Positions 1 through 6,492 are shown, counted from the stretch's first letter. The stretch is DNA of 14,147 nt from Gammaproteobacteria bacterium (GCA_009840715.1 VXNE01000393.1:1-14147), one strand, 5' to 3'. Made by a program: numbers and translations. The notes: a model not told the origin generated them from the letters alone.

Positions 1-146
1 CTTGATCATCGGGGGACCGGCGCCGTGGACAAAGCGTGGATAACCCCGCCCACCGGGTGTACCCGTGACCCGGCGGGGAGCAGCGTTCGTGTCACGATCG
101 GCCGCGGTGTCGCTTGGCGTCCGCTGCCGTGTGTCGCTTGACCCAG

Positions 147-304
147 CACAACATCGCCCTTATCAAGCCGCGGTGCCGCGCACGAAGCTCCTGCCGCGAC
201 GGAGCGCCCGCGGACGTGTAGCCGGGAGAACGCCGTGACGCGCCGATGTGTCCGCTGGGCCCATGCGGGTGGGATCTTTGAATGGGGCGATGTTCTGTTG
301 CGGG
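147..304. repeat. Head-to-head pair of GGGCGATGT repeats (diverged 150-base element)
   Basis: A leftward core (ACATCGCCC at 151-159, followed by TTATCAA) faces a rightward core (GGGCGATGT at 285-293, preceded by TTTGAAT and followed by TCTGTTGCGG). The ends are about 150 bases apart, close to the 144-base spacing of the well-formed copy at 13123-13266. The interior is diverged, but the stretch just before the right arm (GGCCCATGCGGG...CTTTGAA) resembles that copy's GGCCTACGGGCACTTTGAA. I infer a decayed member of the same palindromic family. The left arm is the GGTTGATAA-type subtype and the right arm the TTTGAAA-type. Confidence 0.55.
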
Positions 305-331
305 CAAGTGCCGCCGCCGGTGGCTGGTCGC

Positions 332-361
332 TCGAAAGAAAAGGGCGATGTTCTGTTGGGG
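332..361 (+). repeat. Single GGGCGATGT repeat arm
   Basis: GGGCGATGT at 343-351 is preceded by GAAAGAAAA and followed by TCTGTTGGGG, matching the outer flank of the neighbouring arm at 285-300. No facing partner lies nearby, so this is a solitary or half element. It points the same way as the arms at 285 and 541. Confidence 0.6.
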
Positions 362-436
362 GATGCGGTTCGCGACGGCCGGCTGCGTCCCGGTCCGGCG
401 GTTGGGCCGGGGACCGACAGTCGGCCCGGGCAGGGA

Positions 437-511
437 GCGTTTTCCACCGGCCGTCCACGGGCGCGATCTCCGCGAATGACAAAGCGCCGGTGGGCGGGCG
501 GTGGGAAACGC
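437..511. repeat. Long imperfect inverted repeat
   Basis: GCGTTTTCCACC (437-448) faces GGTGGGAAACGC (500-511), which is 11 of 12 complementary positions. The inner flanks (CCGGCCGTCCACGGGCGC and GCGCCGGTGGGCGGGCGG) can also pair partly, giving a hairpin of about 75 nucleotides. It lies between two repeat arms (343 and 541). It could be a structural part of the repeat family or an unrelated RNA/DNA hairpin; there is no T-run to support a terminator. Confidence 0.4.
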
Positions 512-531
512 GGACCCTGGTTGAGGCACCT

Positions 532-561
532 CATTGAATTGGGCGATGTTCGGTTGCGGGG
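532..561 (+). repeat. Single GGGCGATGT repeat arm
   Basis: ATTGAATT, then GGGCGATGT (541-549), then TCGGTTGCGGG. It is nearly identical to the arm at 277-304, with a few substitutions. It lies 198 bases after the previous same-direction core (343), close to the 204-base period of the tandem copies at the other end of the window. Confidence 0.6.
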
Positions 562-661
562 GCTGGAGGAGCAGCAGCCTTGTCGTCAACGGGCACTCCT
601 GGGGGGAGGCAGATCCCCGCCTGCAACACGGCACGGCATGGGGAAGAAGTACGACGATCCG

Positions 662-682
662 CCACAGCGGCGGCCGCTGTGG
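662..682 (-). terminator. Hairpin downstream of lpxC
   Basis: CCACAGCGG (662-670) and CCGCTGTGG (674-682) form a perfect 9-bp stem with a 3-base loop, 19 bases past the lpxC stop. No T-run follows in the transcript direction, so an intrinsic terminator is plausible but not certain; the hairpin may instead stabilise the mRNA 3' end. Confidence 0.5.
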
Positions 683-701
683 GGTCGGGTGGGGGGCGGA
701 G

Positions 702-1622
702 CTAGTTGGCGGCGCCGGAGTAGGCGGAGGCGGCGAGCGCGGCCTCGGGGACGGCTCCCTTACCGGCGGTCACGACCTCCCAGGCGTCGTCGACGCGCAG
801 TAGCGCGCGGGCGAGCTTGTTGTTCAGGGCGTGGCCGGACATGTAGCCCTCGAAGGCCCCGATCACGGGCTTGCCGAGCAGGTACAGGTCGCCGATCGCG
901 TCGAGCACCTTGTGCTTGACGAACTCGTCCTCGTAGCGGAGCCCTTCCGTGTTGAGGATGCGCGCGTCGTCGATGCCCACGGCGTTCTCGAGGCTGGAAC
1001 CCAGGCAGCGGTTGATGGCGTGGGCCTTCTCCAGTTCGTCGATGAGCCCGAAGGAACGCGCCCGGCTCACCTCGGCCACGTAGGAGGTCGACGCGAAGTC
1101 GACTTCGACGCGCTTGGGATAGCGGTTGAAGACCGGGTGGTCGGCCACGAACGTGTAGGCCGCGCGAAAGCCGTCGTACGGACGCAACGCCGCGGTGGCG
1201 CCGCCCTGGGATACCTCGATCGCGCGCGTGATGCGCACGAACTGGCGCGGTGCGGGCAGTTCCTGGATGCCGATACCCTCGATCAACTGCACGAACGGCG
1301 CGGCGCTGCCGTCCATGATCGGCACTTCCTCGTCGGACAGCTCCACCACCAGGTTGTCGATGCCGAGTCCCCACAGGGCGGACATCAGGTGTTCCACGGT
1401 GGCGACCTGTACGCCGTTCTCCAGGATGCTCGTCGACAGGGTGGTGTCGGAAACGTTGCGGGCGAGGGCCCGCACCACCCGGGGACGACCGAGGTCGGTG
1501 CGCACGAAACGGATGCCCGTATCGGCCGGAGCCGGACGCAGGGTCATCGCGACTTTCTTGCCCGTGTGTACGCCCACGCTGAGGGCGTATACGGGGGCTC
1601 GGATGGTCCGCTGACACAGCAT
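702..1622 (-). CDS. lpxC: UDP-3-O-acyl-N-acetylglucosamine deacetylase LpxC
   Basis: LpxC is the zinc-dependent cytoplasmic deacetylase that carries out the committed step of lipid A synthesis. The 306-residue product matches the usual length (305 in E. coli) and begins with the typical QRTI...GVHTGKK segment. The zinc ligands are visible: His78 (in VEHLMSAL), and His237 and Asp241 (in HKVLD). His264 (in SGHALNN) matches the catalytic His265 of E. coli. The start is ATG at 1622; upstream purines are weak. In many gammaproteobacteria lpxC directly follows ftsZ, but here its upstream neighbour is a divergent dusA, so it lies outside the usual dcw order. The C-terminus ends in GAAN rather than the E. 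coli AVLA tail that FtsH recognises, so turnover control may differ. A hairpin follows the stop. I am very sure of identity. Confidence 0.98.
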   Translation of the reverse strand: MLCQRTIRAPVYALSVGVHTGKKVAMTLRPAPADTGIRFVRTDLGRPRVVRALARNVSDTTLSTSILENGVQVATVEHLMSALWGLGIDNLVVELSDEEVPIMDGSAAPFVQLIEGIGIQELPAPRQFVRITRAIEVSQGGATAALRPYDGFRAAYTFVADHPVFNRYPKRVEVDFASTSYVAEVSRARSFGLIDELEKAHAINRCLGSSLENAVGIDDARILNTEGLRYEDEFVKHKVLDAIGDLYLLGKPVIGAFEGYMSGHALNNKLARALLRVDDAWEVVTAGKGAVPEAALAASAYSGAAN

Positions 1623-1675
1623 CTCAGACGCTCACTACTGCTCGCTTCGGGTTCGAATCCGATGCCGGAACTGCG

Positions 1676-1681
1676 ATCATA
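1676..1681 (-). promoter_or_regulatory. Candidate lpxC -10 box
   Basis: TATGAT reads leftward here, one mismatch from TATAAT, and would give a leader of about 45-50 bases before the lpxC ATG. The DNA just upstream (1690-1726) is the most A/T-rich stretch of the intergenic region and could act as an UP element. The -35 match is poor (TTCATT-like), so this is only a candidate. The same 100-base region must also drive dusA, for which I see no clear hexamers. Confidence 0.35.
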
Positions 1682-1725
1682 CACACGCGCGAGGCCAAAA
1701 TGAAGAAAAAATGGAGAGAAAATCG

Positions 1726-2817
1726 ATGAATCCGGCAGGCCGGGGAGCGCGAGGTCGGTGTGGCTGGGCCGGAGGCGACGTCGGTGCCGAGCGACAGCGA
1801 GGGACCGGACCGGCTATGGGGCGCTCGCAAGCAGACGCCTCGCCGGCAGGCACGCACGTCCTGTGCGTCGCCCCCATGATGGCCTGGACCGATCGCCACT
1901 GTCGCGCATTCCACCGGGTCCTCGCGCCCCACGCGCGGCTCTACACGGAGATGGTGACGGCGGACGCGGTGCTGCACGGGCCGACCGAGCGCCTGCTCGC
2001 GTTCGATCCGAGCGAACATCCCGTGGCCCTGCAACTCGGCGGATCTGAGCCCGTGGCGCTCGGCCGCTGCGCCCGCCTGGCGCAGGAGCGCGGTTTCGAC
2101 GAAGTGAACCTGAACGTGGGATGCCCCTCACCGCGCGTGCAGCGCGGCGCCTTCGGGGCCTGCCTGATGCTCGAGCCCCGGCGCGTGGCGGCCTGCCTGA
2201 CGGCCATGCGCGATGCCTGCGCCCTGCCCGTCACGGTGAAGTGCCGGCTGGGCGTGGACGGTCACGACGACTATTCGTTCCTGCGGGACTTCGTCGGCGC
2301 CTGCGCAAACGCGGGGGTCACCACGTTCGCCGTGCATGCCCGGATCGCCGCCCTGAACGGCCTGAGCCCCGCCCAGAACCGCACCGTCCCGCCGCTCCAA
2401 TACGGGCGCGTGCGCCGCCTCAAGCGCGAGTTTCCCCGACTCACGGTGGTGCTCAACGGGGGAATCCGGGATACCGAGGGCGCCCTCGACGCGCTCGCGT
2501 GGGCCGATGGCGTCATGGTCGGACGCGGCGCCTACCGGGATCCCTGGTGGCTGGCCCAGCTCGAGCATCGGCTGTTCGGCACCGCCCTGCCGGGAGGCCC
2601 GCACGCCGTGCTCGAACGCTACATCGCGGACTACGTGGAACGCGCCCTCGCCGACGGCACGCGCCTGCACGACATTGCCCGGCATCTCCACGGCCTCTTC
2701 AACGGCATGCCCGGCGCACGGGCCTGGCGCCGCCACCTGTCCGAGGAAACGCGTCGTCCCGGCGCCGGCGCCGAAGTGCTGGCAACGGCCGCGCACCTGC
2801 TGCCACAGGCGGCCTGA
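1726..2817 (+). CDS. dusA: tRNA-dihydrouridine(20/20a) synthase DusA
   Basis: DusA is an FMN enzyme that uses NADPH to reduce uridine 20/20a in the tRNA D-loop. The product is 363 residues. It opens the TIM barrel with APMMAWTDRHCR, continues with YTEMVTADAVLHG and EHPVALQLGG, and has the catalytic cysteine in NLNVGCPS (about residue 133). TVKCRLG, HAR, GLSPAQNR, VVLNGGI and DGVMVGRGAY follow, then a helical tail with RHLHGLFNGMPGARAWRRHLSE. GLSPxxNR and the tail are the DusA rather than the DusB/DusC pattern. I chose ATG 1726 because GGAG lies 9 bases before it; an in-frame ATG at 1711 lacks that spacing, and ATG 1816 would also keep the barrel. The roughly 45-residue leader is Gly/Arg-rich and not conserved. 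The gene diverges from lpxC and converges on the STAS gene with 11 bases between stops. Confidence 0.95.
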   Translation: MNPAGRGARGRCGWAGGDVGAERQRGTGPAMGRSQADASPAGTHVLCVAPMMAWTDRHCRAFHRVLAPHARLYTEMVTADAVLHGPTERLLAFDPSEHPVALQLGGSEPVALGRCARLAQERGFDEVNLNVGCPSPRVQRGAFGACLMLEPRRVAACLTAMRDACALPVTVKCRLGVDGHDDYSFLRDFVGACANAGVTTFAVHARIAALNGLSPAQNRTVPPLQYGRVRRLKREFPRLTVVLNGGIRDTEGALDALAWADGVMVGRGAYRDPWWLAQLEHRLFGTALPGGPHAVLERYIADYVERALADGTRLHDIARHLHGLFNGMPGARAWRRHLSEETRRPGAGAEVLATAAHLLPQAA

Positions 2818-2820
2818 GTC

Positions 2821-2847
2821 CCGGCCCGTCAGGTTGCGGCGGGCCGG
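2821..2847. terminator. Bidirectional hairpin between dusA and the STAS gene
   Basis: CCGGCCCG (2821-2828) and CGGGCCGG (2840-2847) form a perfect 8-bp GC stem with an 11-base loop. The stem starts three bases after the dusA stop, and the loop holds the stop codon of the convergent STAS gene (2829-2831). This is a compact shared 3' end. No T-runs flank it, so termination could be inefficient or Rho-assisted. Confidence 0.5.
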
Positions 2848-3323
2848 TCCGCCTCCAGGGTGGCGACGAGGTCCCGGAAGGTCGCGGCGTTGGACTCGTT
2901 CATCTCCATCAGCGCCCGGTGCGCCTCGAGGACGCGACGCCGCAGGTCCTCGGGCGTCGACTCCGCCGGCGGCAGTTCGCCCAACTGCTCCTCCTCCAGG
3001 AGCGGCTGCTCCACGATGTGGAAGATGTCGTCGAAGCCCATGGTGCGCAGGATGCGGGTAATGTCGTAGTTCGGCGACACCAGCGTGGGCTTGAAACCGA
3101 ACTGCTCGCGCGCGGCGATGGAGAGCTTGGCGAGCACGCCGAGGGACGTGCTGTCGATCCCCTCCGTCCGGCTCAGGTCGACGACCACCGACTTGAAGTC
3201 CTTGTCCCGGTACATGTCGGTCAGGAAGTCGTCGACCGCGGCGCACAGGTTCACGCGCACGTCGCCGACGAACTTCAACAGGTACATGCCGTCGCTGTCG
3301 GCGACCAGGATGCGCCCGGACAA
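2829..3323 (-). CDS. STAS-domain protein (anti-anti-sigma-like)
   Basis: STAS proteins act in partner switching: when the conserved Ser is unphosphorylated they bind an anti-sigma/kinase and release its partner. Here a STAS domain spans roughly residues 10-100, with VVVDLSRTEGIDSTSLGVL carrying the phospho-acceptor region (Asp57-Ser58-Thr59-Ser60), the same place as in SpoIIAA-type proteins. A helical acidic tail of about 65 residues (EEEQLGELPP onward) is longer than in minimal STAS proteins. The start appears to be TTG at 3323: GGAG lies 6 bases before it, and it begins one base after the TGA of the phosphatase gene, so translation is probably coupled. The alternative ATG at 3287 would clip the first strand. 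The neighbouring PP2C enzyme is the obvious candidate to dephosphorylate this Ser. The kinase/anti-sigma partner and target are not in the window. Confidence 0.87.
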   Translation of the reverse strand: MSGRILVADSDGMYLLKFVGDVRVNLCAAVDDFLTDMYRDKDFKSVVVDLSRTEGIDSTSLGVLAKLSIAAREQFGFKPTLVSPNYDITRILRTMGFDDIFHIVEQPLLEEEQLGELPPAESTPEDLRRRVLEAHRALMEMNESNAATFRDLVATLEADRPAAT

Positions 3324-3324
3324 A

Positions 3325-4440
3325 TCAGGCTCCGCAGGCGACCATCAGGCAGGTCATGTCGTCCGGCCCCGCCGCCGCGGCGTCGACGCCCAGCGCGGAC
3401 CACAGTCGGTCGATGTCGGCGCCGCACTCGACGGCCGCCTCCTCGATGCGGTGCTCCTTGTCGGCGAGCCCCGCCTCGGGGATGACCTCGAGGACCCCGT
3501 CCGAGAGCAGGACCAGGTTGTCGCCCTCGGCGAGTTCCACGCCGGCGGACTCGTAGGAGACATCCTGGAACAGCCCGACCGGCTTGCCCGACAACTCGAG
3601 CAGCCGCGCGTGCCCGTCCCGGACCCGGATCGCGTGCGGGAAGTGGCCGGCGTTCGCATAGCGGAGGGCGTTGGTGCGCATGTTGACCACCCCGAGGAAC
3701 ATCGCGACGTGCTTGTCGATGCGGTTGTCGAGGATTTCCCGGTTGAGGGCGACGAGGACCTCCCCGGGTTCGCGCAGCATGCTCGGGCGGTACTCGCGCC
3801 GCAGGCGGCGCGAGAAGTTCTTCAGGATGACCGTGACGAAAGCCGACGACGCGCCGTGACCGGACACGTCGGCGATGTAGAAGACGAAGTGCTCGTCCGT
3901 GATCCGGAAGTAGTCCACGAAGTCCCCGGACAGCAGCAGCGACGGATGGATCCGGTGCCGCAGCCGGTAGTGGTCGAGGGCCATCGGGTTGGGCGGCAGC
4001 ATGCCCATCTGGATATATCGGCCGGCGCGCTGGTCGCGCTCGAGTTCGCCAAGTTCCCGGAACAGGTTCGGGTCGTTGGCGCGGCGCGCCCGGGAACGCC
4101 GGATGTTGCGTTCGAGCACGGCGACGAGCGTGTCGTCGTCGGCGCCGGGCCAGGGCAGGATGTCCGTGAAGCCGAGCGCCATGGCCGCCGCGAGATCCTC
4201 GGCCGCCGGCGTCCCGGCGCACGCCAGCACGGCCGGCAGCCGGTCGAGGCGGGCCGCGAAAGGCTGGACCATGGCCGCGAGCGCATCGCGCCCGTGGAAG
4301 CCGCAGACGAACAGTTCTATGGGATCGTTAACGGGGAGTGGCGTACCGCGTCCCCGCATCGCGGCATAACCGAGTTCGTTCAGGCGTTGGACCAACGATG
4401 CGGCGTTCGCCTCATCGTCATCCATCACCACGATGGACAT
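3325..4440 (-). CDS. SpoIIE/RsbU-type PP2C phosphatase with degenerate receiver domain
   Basis: The predicted role is dephosphorylation of a STAS-domain Ser/Thr. The 371-residue product has an N-terminal receiver-like domain (about 1-118), a short helical linker, and a C-terminal PP2C/SpoIIE domain (about 140-370). Metal-binding landmarks are intact: SGDF (171-174), ADVSGHG (190-196), NAGH (263-266), LSDG (312-315) and PDDM (359-362). The receiver keeps the acidic DDDE near residue 7. However, the position expected for the phospho-Asp lies in LFVCGFHG (no Asp; Cys46 is nearest), and the usual Lys before Pro is Trp97 (DILPWP). It is therefore probably a pseudo-receiver that does not take phosphate in the usual way. 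I chose ATG 4440, 37 bases after hvfC; earlier in-frame TTG/GTG codons would run into hvfC. The gene is followed immediately by the STAS gene. Confidence 0.92.
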   Translation of the reverse strand: MSIVVMDDDEANAASLVQRLNELGYAAMRGRGTPLPVNDPIELFVCGFHGRDALAAMVQPFAARLDRLPAVLACAGTPAAEDLAAAMALGFTDILPWPGADDDTLVAVLERNIRRSRARRANDPNLFRELGELERDQRAGRYIQMGMLPPNPMALDHYRLRHRIHPSLLLSGDFVDYFRITDEHFVFYIADVSGHGASSAFVTVILKNFSRRLRREYRPSMLREPGEVLVALNREILDNRIDKHVAMFLGVVNMRTNALRYANAGHFPHAIRVRDGHARLLELSGKPVGLFQDVSYESAGVELAEGDNLVLLSDGVLEVIPEAGLADKEHRIEEAAVECGADIDRLWSALGVDAAAAGPDDMTCLMVACGA

Positions 4441-4477
4441 CTCGTTATCCGTGCAGGGCGACGATGGGACGCGAACC

Positions 4478-5284
4478 CTACTCCTTTGCGGCCCCGACAA
4501 CAACCGCCTCCGGCGGGTCCGGGATCGGCGCCACCACGGCGGCCGAAACCAGCCTCCGCAGCGTGTCCTCGCCGAAGCGAAGCACCTGCCCGCGGTCGCG
4601 TCCGAGCTCGTCCGCCAGGGTCGTCAACGCCTGCCGCGCGCTGCCGGCCTCCGCGAGGAGCCCCAGCAGGCGCGTGGTCGCCGCGTTCGACTCCAGGCGG
4701 CGGACCCGGTCGTCTCGGTCGCGGTAGACGATCAGCCAGGTCGGGGCGTCCGGAGGGGCCTCCGGCTGGAAGTCGGCGCCGATGCGATGCACGGGAAACC
4801 GGTAGTGCAGCGGCCACGCCAGGGGCGACACCGCGAAACGGGCGTCGAGGGACAGCGCGTCGTCCGCGGCCGGCGGCAGGACTTCATCCGACTGCGTGAG
4901 GGATGTCCGCGCCCACTCGTAGTGGCACAACTCGGCCAGGAATGGGGGGTCCTCCGGGACGTCCCTTTCCGTCTCCAGGTAACGCAGGAACTCGGTGGAG
5001 ATGTCCCGAAAGTACGGCGAGTGCGATGTGTGACGGTCGATGAAATCGCGCACCGCGGCATGCCAATGCGCTTCCGGCAGGGCCTTCCGGGCCGTGGGGA
5101 AGGTCCGCGCCAGGAACCCCTCGATGTTGCGGTAGACCAGGCGCGCGTAGACAGCCATGTGTTGCGCGTCCACGCCCGCCGGCACCGGATGCCGGTCCGG
5201 GTTGCGAATGTGCGCGGCGAACGCGCGCTGCACGGCCAGGAAACCCGGTGCGCGGTCTCCGGCCGTGGCCCGAGCCTCCGTCAT
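4478..5284 (-). CDS. hvfC: HvfC-family RiPP maturation partner (DUF2063)
   Basis: HvfC/BufC proteins partner DUF692 (MNIO) enzymes and are thought to help present the precursor peptide. The 268-residue product shows the DUF2063 N-terminal helical domain: FLAVQRAFAAHIRNP, then HMAVYARLVYRNIEGFLARTFP and ALPEAHWHAAVRDFI (about 14-110), then SPYFRDISTEFLRYL. A second domain follows (about 175-260: APTWLIVYRDRDDRVRR, then SNAATTRLLGLL). The start is ATG at 5284, four bases after the hvfB stop, with GAGGG overlapping the junction, which implies coupled translation; a longer upstream frame exists but lies inside hvfB. The gene follows hvfB as in known clusters. It has no DoxX partner gene here and is instead followed by the PP2C phosphatase. 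Older annotations call this family a putative DNA-binding domain, which I consider less likely in this context. Confidence 0.9.
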   Translation of the reverse strand: MTEARATAGDRAPGFLAVQRAFAAHIRNPDRHPVPAGVDAQHMAVYARLVYRNIEGFLARTFPTARKALPEAHWHAAVRDFIDRHTSHSPYFRDISTEFLRYLETERDVPEDPPFLAELCHYEWARTSLTQSDEVLPPAADDALSLDARFAVSPLAWPLHYRFPVHRIGADFQPEAPPDAPTWLIVYRDRDDRVRRLESNAATTRLLGLLAEAGSARQALTTLADELGRDRGQVLRFGEDTLRRLVSAAVVAPIPDPPEAVVVGAAKE

Positions 5285-5288
5285 GCCC

Positions 5289-6140
5289 TCAGCCCCGAAT
5301 GGCCGCGCCGCCCGCGACGACGCCGCCCTCCCGCGCCCGCCGCTGCAGGGCACGGATGGTGTCCACCTCGCCGAGCAGCTTCGGCACGGGCGGATAGTTG
5401 AAATCCCGTTCGAGCACGGTCGGCAGGACGCCGAAGTTCGCATAGGCGCGTTCGAGGAGTGTCCAGACCTCGTCGATCACGTCCGCGCCGTGGGTGTCGA
5501 TGCGCAGGTCCGGAGCTTCGACCCGGTGTCCCGCGACGTGGACGTAGGCCGCCCGCTCCCCCGCGATGCCGTCCAGGAACGCCACCGCGTCGTAGCCGAA
5601 GTTGACGCCGTTCACGTGGATGTTGTTCACGTCGAGCAGCAGTTGGCAGTCCGCGCGTTCCAGGACGGCGTTGACGAAGGCCAGCTCCTCCATCTCCTGT
5701 CCGGGGGCGGCGTAGTAGGACACGTTCTCCACCGCGATGCGGCGCTCCAGGATGTCCTGGACACGCCGGATCCGCTCGGCCACGTATTCGACCGCCTCCT
5801 CCGTGAACGGGATCGGCATCAGGTCGTAGAGGTGCCCGTGGTCGCTGCAGTAGCTCAGGTGCTCGGAGTACACCTCGATGCCATGCTCGTCGAGGAACGC
5901 CTTGACCTCGCGGACGAAGTCCACGTCGAGGGGCGCCGGCGAGCCGAGCGAGAGCGACAGCCCGTGGCAGACGAACGGGAATCGCTCGGTGTACTCCCGA
6001 AACGCGCGGCCGAGACGGCCGCCCACACCGATCCAGTTCTCCGGGGCGGCCTCCATGAAGTCGACCGCACGGTCGACTTCCCCGCGGTATTCGGCCAGGT
6101 CGCCGAACATGCCGCGGCGCAAACCGAGGCCGGCCGTCAT
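5289..6140 (-). CDS. hvfB: HvfB-family MNIO peptide maturase (DUF692)
   Basis: DUF692 proteins are TIM-barrel enzymes with a multinuclear iron site that use O2 to modify Cys residues in small peptides; HvfB acts on HvfA. This 283-residue protein (family about 270-290) starts with the typical GLGLRR. It shows the metal-binding pattern: CHGLSLSLG (His59), SEHLSY (Glu93, His94), VENVSYY (Glu139), [11 protein letters not shown] (Asp170, His175), HVAGH (His201, His205), DTHG (Asp216, His218) and LERDFN (Glu244). Residue roles are assigned by analogy with MbnB/HvfB. The start is ATG at 6140; the leader before it is pyrimidine-rich and lacks a clear ribosome binding site, so translation may be inefficient or depend on hvfA. 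A strong hairpin lies between hvfA and this gene. The stop sits four bases before the hvfC ATG. Confidence 0.94.
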   Translation of the reverse strand: MTAGLGLRRGMFGDLAEYRGEVDRAVDFMEAAPENWIGVGGRLGRAFREYTERFPFVCHGLSLSLGSPAPLDVDFVREVKAFLDEHGIEVYSEHLSYCSDHGHLYDLMPIPFTEEAVEYVAERIRRVQDILERRIAVENVSYYAAPGQEMEELAFVNAVLERADCQLLLDVNNIHVNGVNFGYDAVAFLDGIAGERAAYVHVAGHRVEAPDLRIDTHGADVIDEVWTLLERAYANFGVLPTVLERDFNYPPVPKLLGEVDTIRALQRRAREGGVVAGGAAIRG

Positions 6141-6156
6141 GGGATCAGGAAGGAAA

Positions 6157-6194
6157 CGGGCGCCCCGCTGGAAGGACTCCGGCGGGGCTGCCCG
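6157..6194 (-). terminator. Strong hairpin between hvfA and hvfB (attenuator-like)
   Basis: GCCCCGC (6162-6168) pairs with GCGGGGC (6182-6188). After one bulged base, CGGGC (6157-6161) pairs with GCCCG (6190-6194), giving a 12-bp GC-rich stem. In the leftward transcript it is followed by TTTCCTTCC. It begins 12 bases after the hvfA stop and ends 16 bases before hvfB. Partial termination, or protection of the upstream mRNA, would make the precursor more abundant than its enzymes, as is common in RiPP operons. The T-tract is weak, so this is inferred from structure and position. Confidence 0.55.
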
Positions 6195-6206
6195 AATTCG
6201 GGAGGG

Positions 6207-6434
6207 TCAGGCTTCTTCGTCGCTGGCGTCGTCCTTGTCGCCTTCGCCGCACTGGCCTTCGCCGCACTGGCCTTCGCCTTCGCCTTCACCTTCTTCGTTT
6301 GCCACGAGGAGGTCGTAGCCTTCGGTTTCGGAGCTGAAGGGATTCTCGTCGGCGCTCACCGTCGCGCCGCTCATCGCCGCCACGAAAGCGGCACTGAGGG
6401 CGGCAGCGATCGTCTTCTTCTTCAGGTTCGTCAT
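6207..6434 (-). CDS. hvfA: HvfA-family RiPP metallophore precursor
   Basis: This is a 75-residue precursor peptide. The N-terminus is a Sec signal peptide: Lys5-7, a hydrophobic run of about residues 8-22, and a likely cleavage after VSA (Ala28) before DENPF. The mature part is short and acidic. It has an EG-rich stretch leading into two consecutive EGQCG motifs (Cys57 and Cys62, the only cysteines) and ends in an Asp/Glu-rich tail. EGxCG repeats are the Cys-modification sites in HvfA peptides, where known family members gain oxazolone/thioamide groups and bind copper. AAGGAAG lies about 6 bases before the ATG, the clearest ribosome binding site of the cluster, which fits high expression. hvfB and hvfC follow. 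DNA encoding the EG run is a short tandem repeat, so motif number could vary by slippage. Two motifs is a small number for the family. Confidence 0.9.
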   Translation of the reverse strand: MTNLKKKTIAAALSAAFVAAMSGATVSADENPFSSETEGYDLLVANEEGEGEGEGQCGEGQCGEGDKDDASDEEA

Positions 6435-6492
6435 GGTACTTCCTTACCTTGTTACCGTGTTTGCCTGGCAAGGCGCTCCGACAGTCACGGAA

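Larger units (their letters stand above)
1..661. other. Gene-poor repeat region left of lpxC
   Basis: I see no credible gene here. Long open frames exist on both strands, but they run through the repeats, are Pro/Arg/Gly-rich as expected of high-GC shadow frames, and match no family I know. The region contains two DnaA-box-like words (24-43), four copies of the GGGCGATGT repeat (around 151, 285, 343 and 541) and a long imperfect hairpin (437-511). An ATG reading leftward at 9-7 could be the start of a gene mostly outside the window, but only three codons are visible and no ribosome binding site precedes it, so I do not call it. Confidence 0.6.

Noticed and set aside
1..9. Possible start codon of a leftward gene (ATG at 9-7)
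   Set aside because: Only three codons are inside the window and no ribosome binding site precedes it.
6..634. Open frames of 100-220 codons in the left region
   Set aside because: Composition is typical of shadow frames in GC-rich DNA, and the frames overlap one another and the repeats.
1641..1665. GGGTTCGAATCC, resembling a tRNA T-arm
   Set aside because: The five-base stem does not pair beyond two positions, and no acceptor, D or anticodon arm fits; the upstream part would lie within lpxC. Probably chance.
4441..4503. Upstream extension of the phosphatase frame, with a tRNA-like AGGGTTCGCGTCCC
   Set aside because: The T-stem does not close and no other tRNA arms exist. The extension overlaps the end of hvfC and lacks a start with a ribosome binding site, so ATG 4440 is used.
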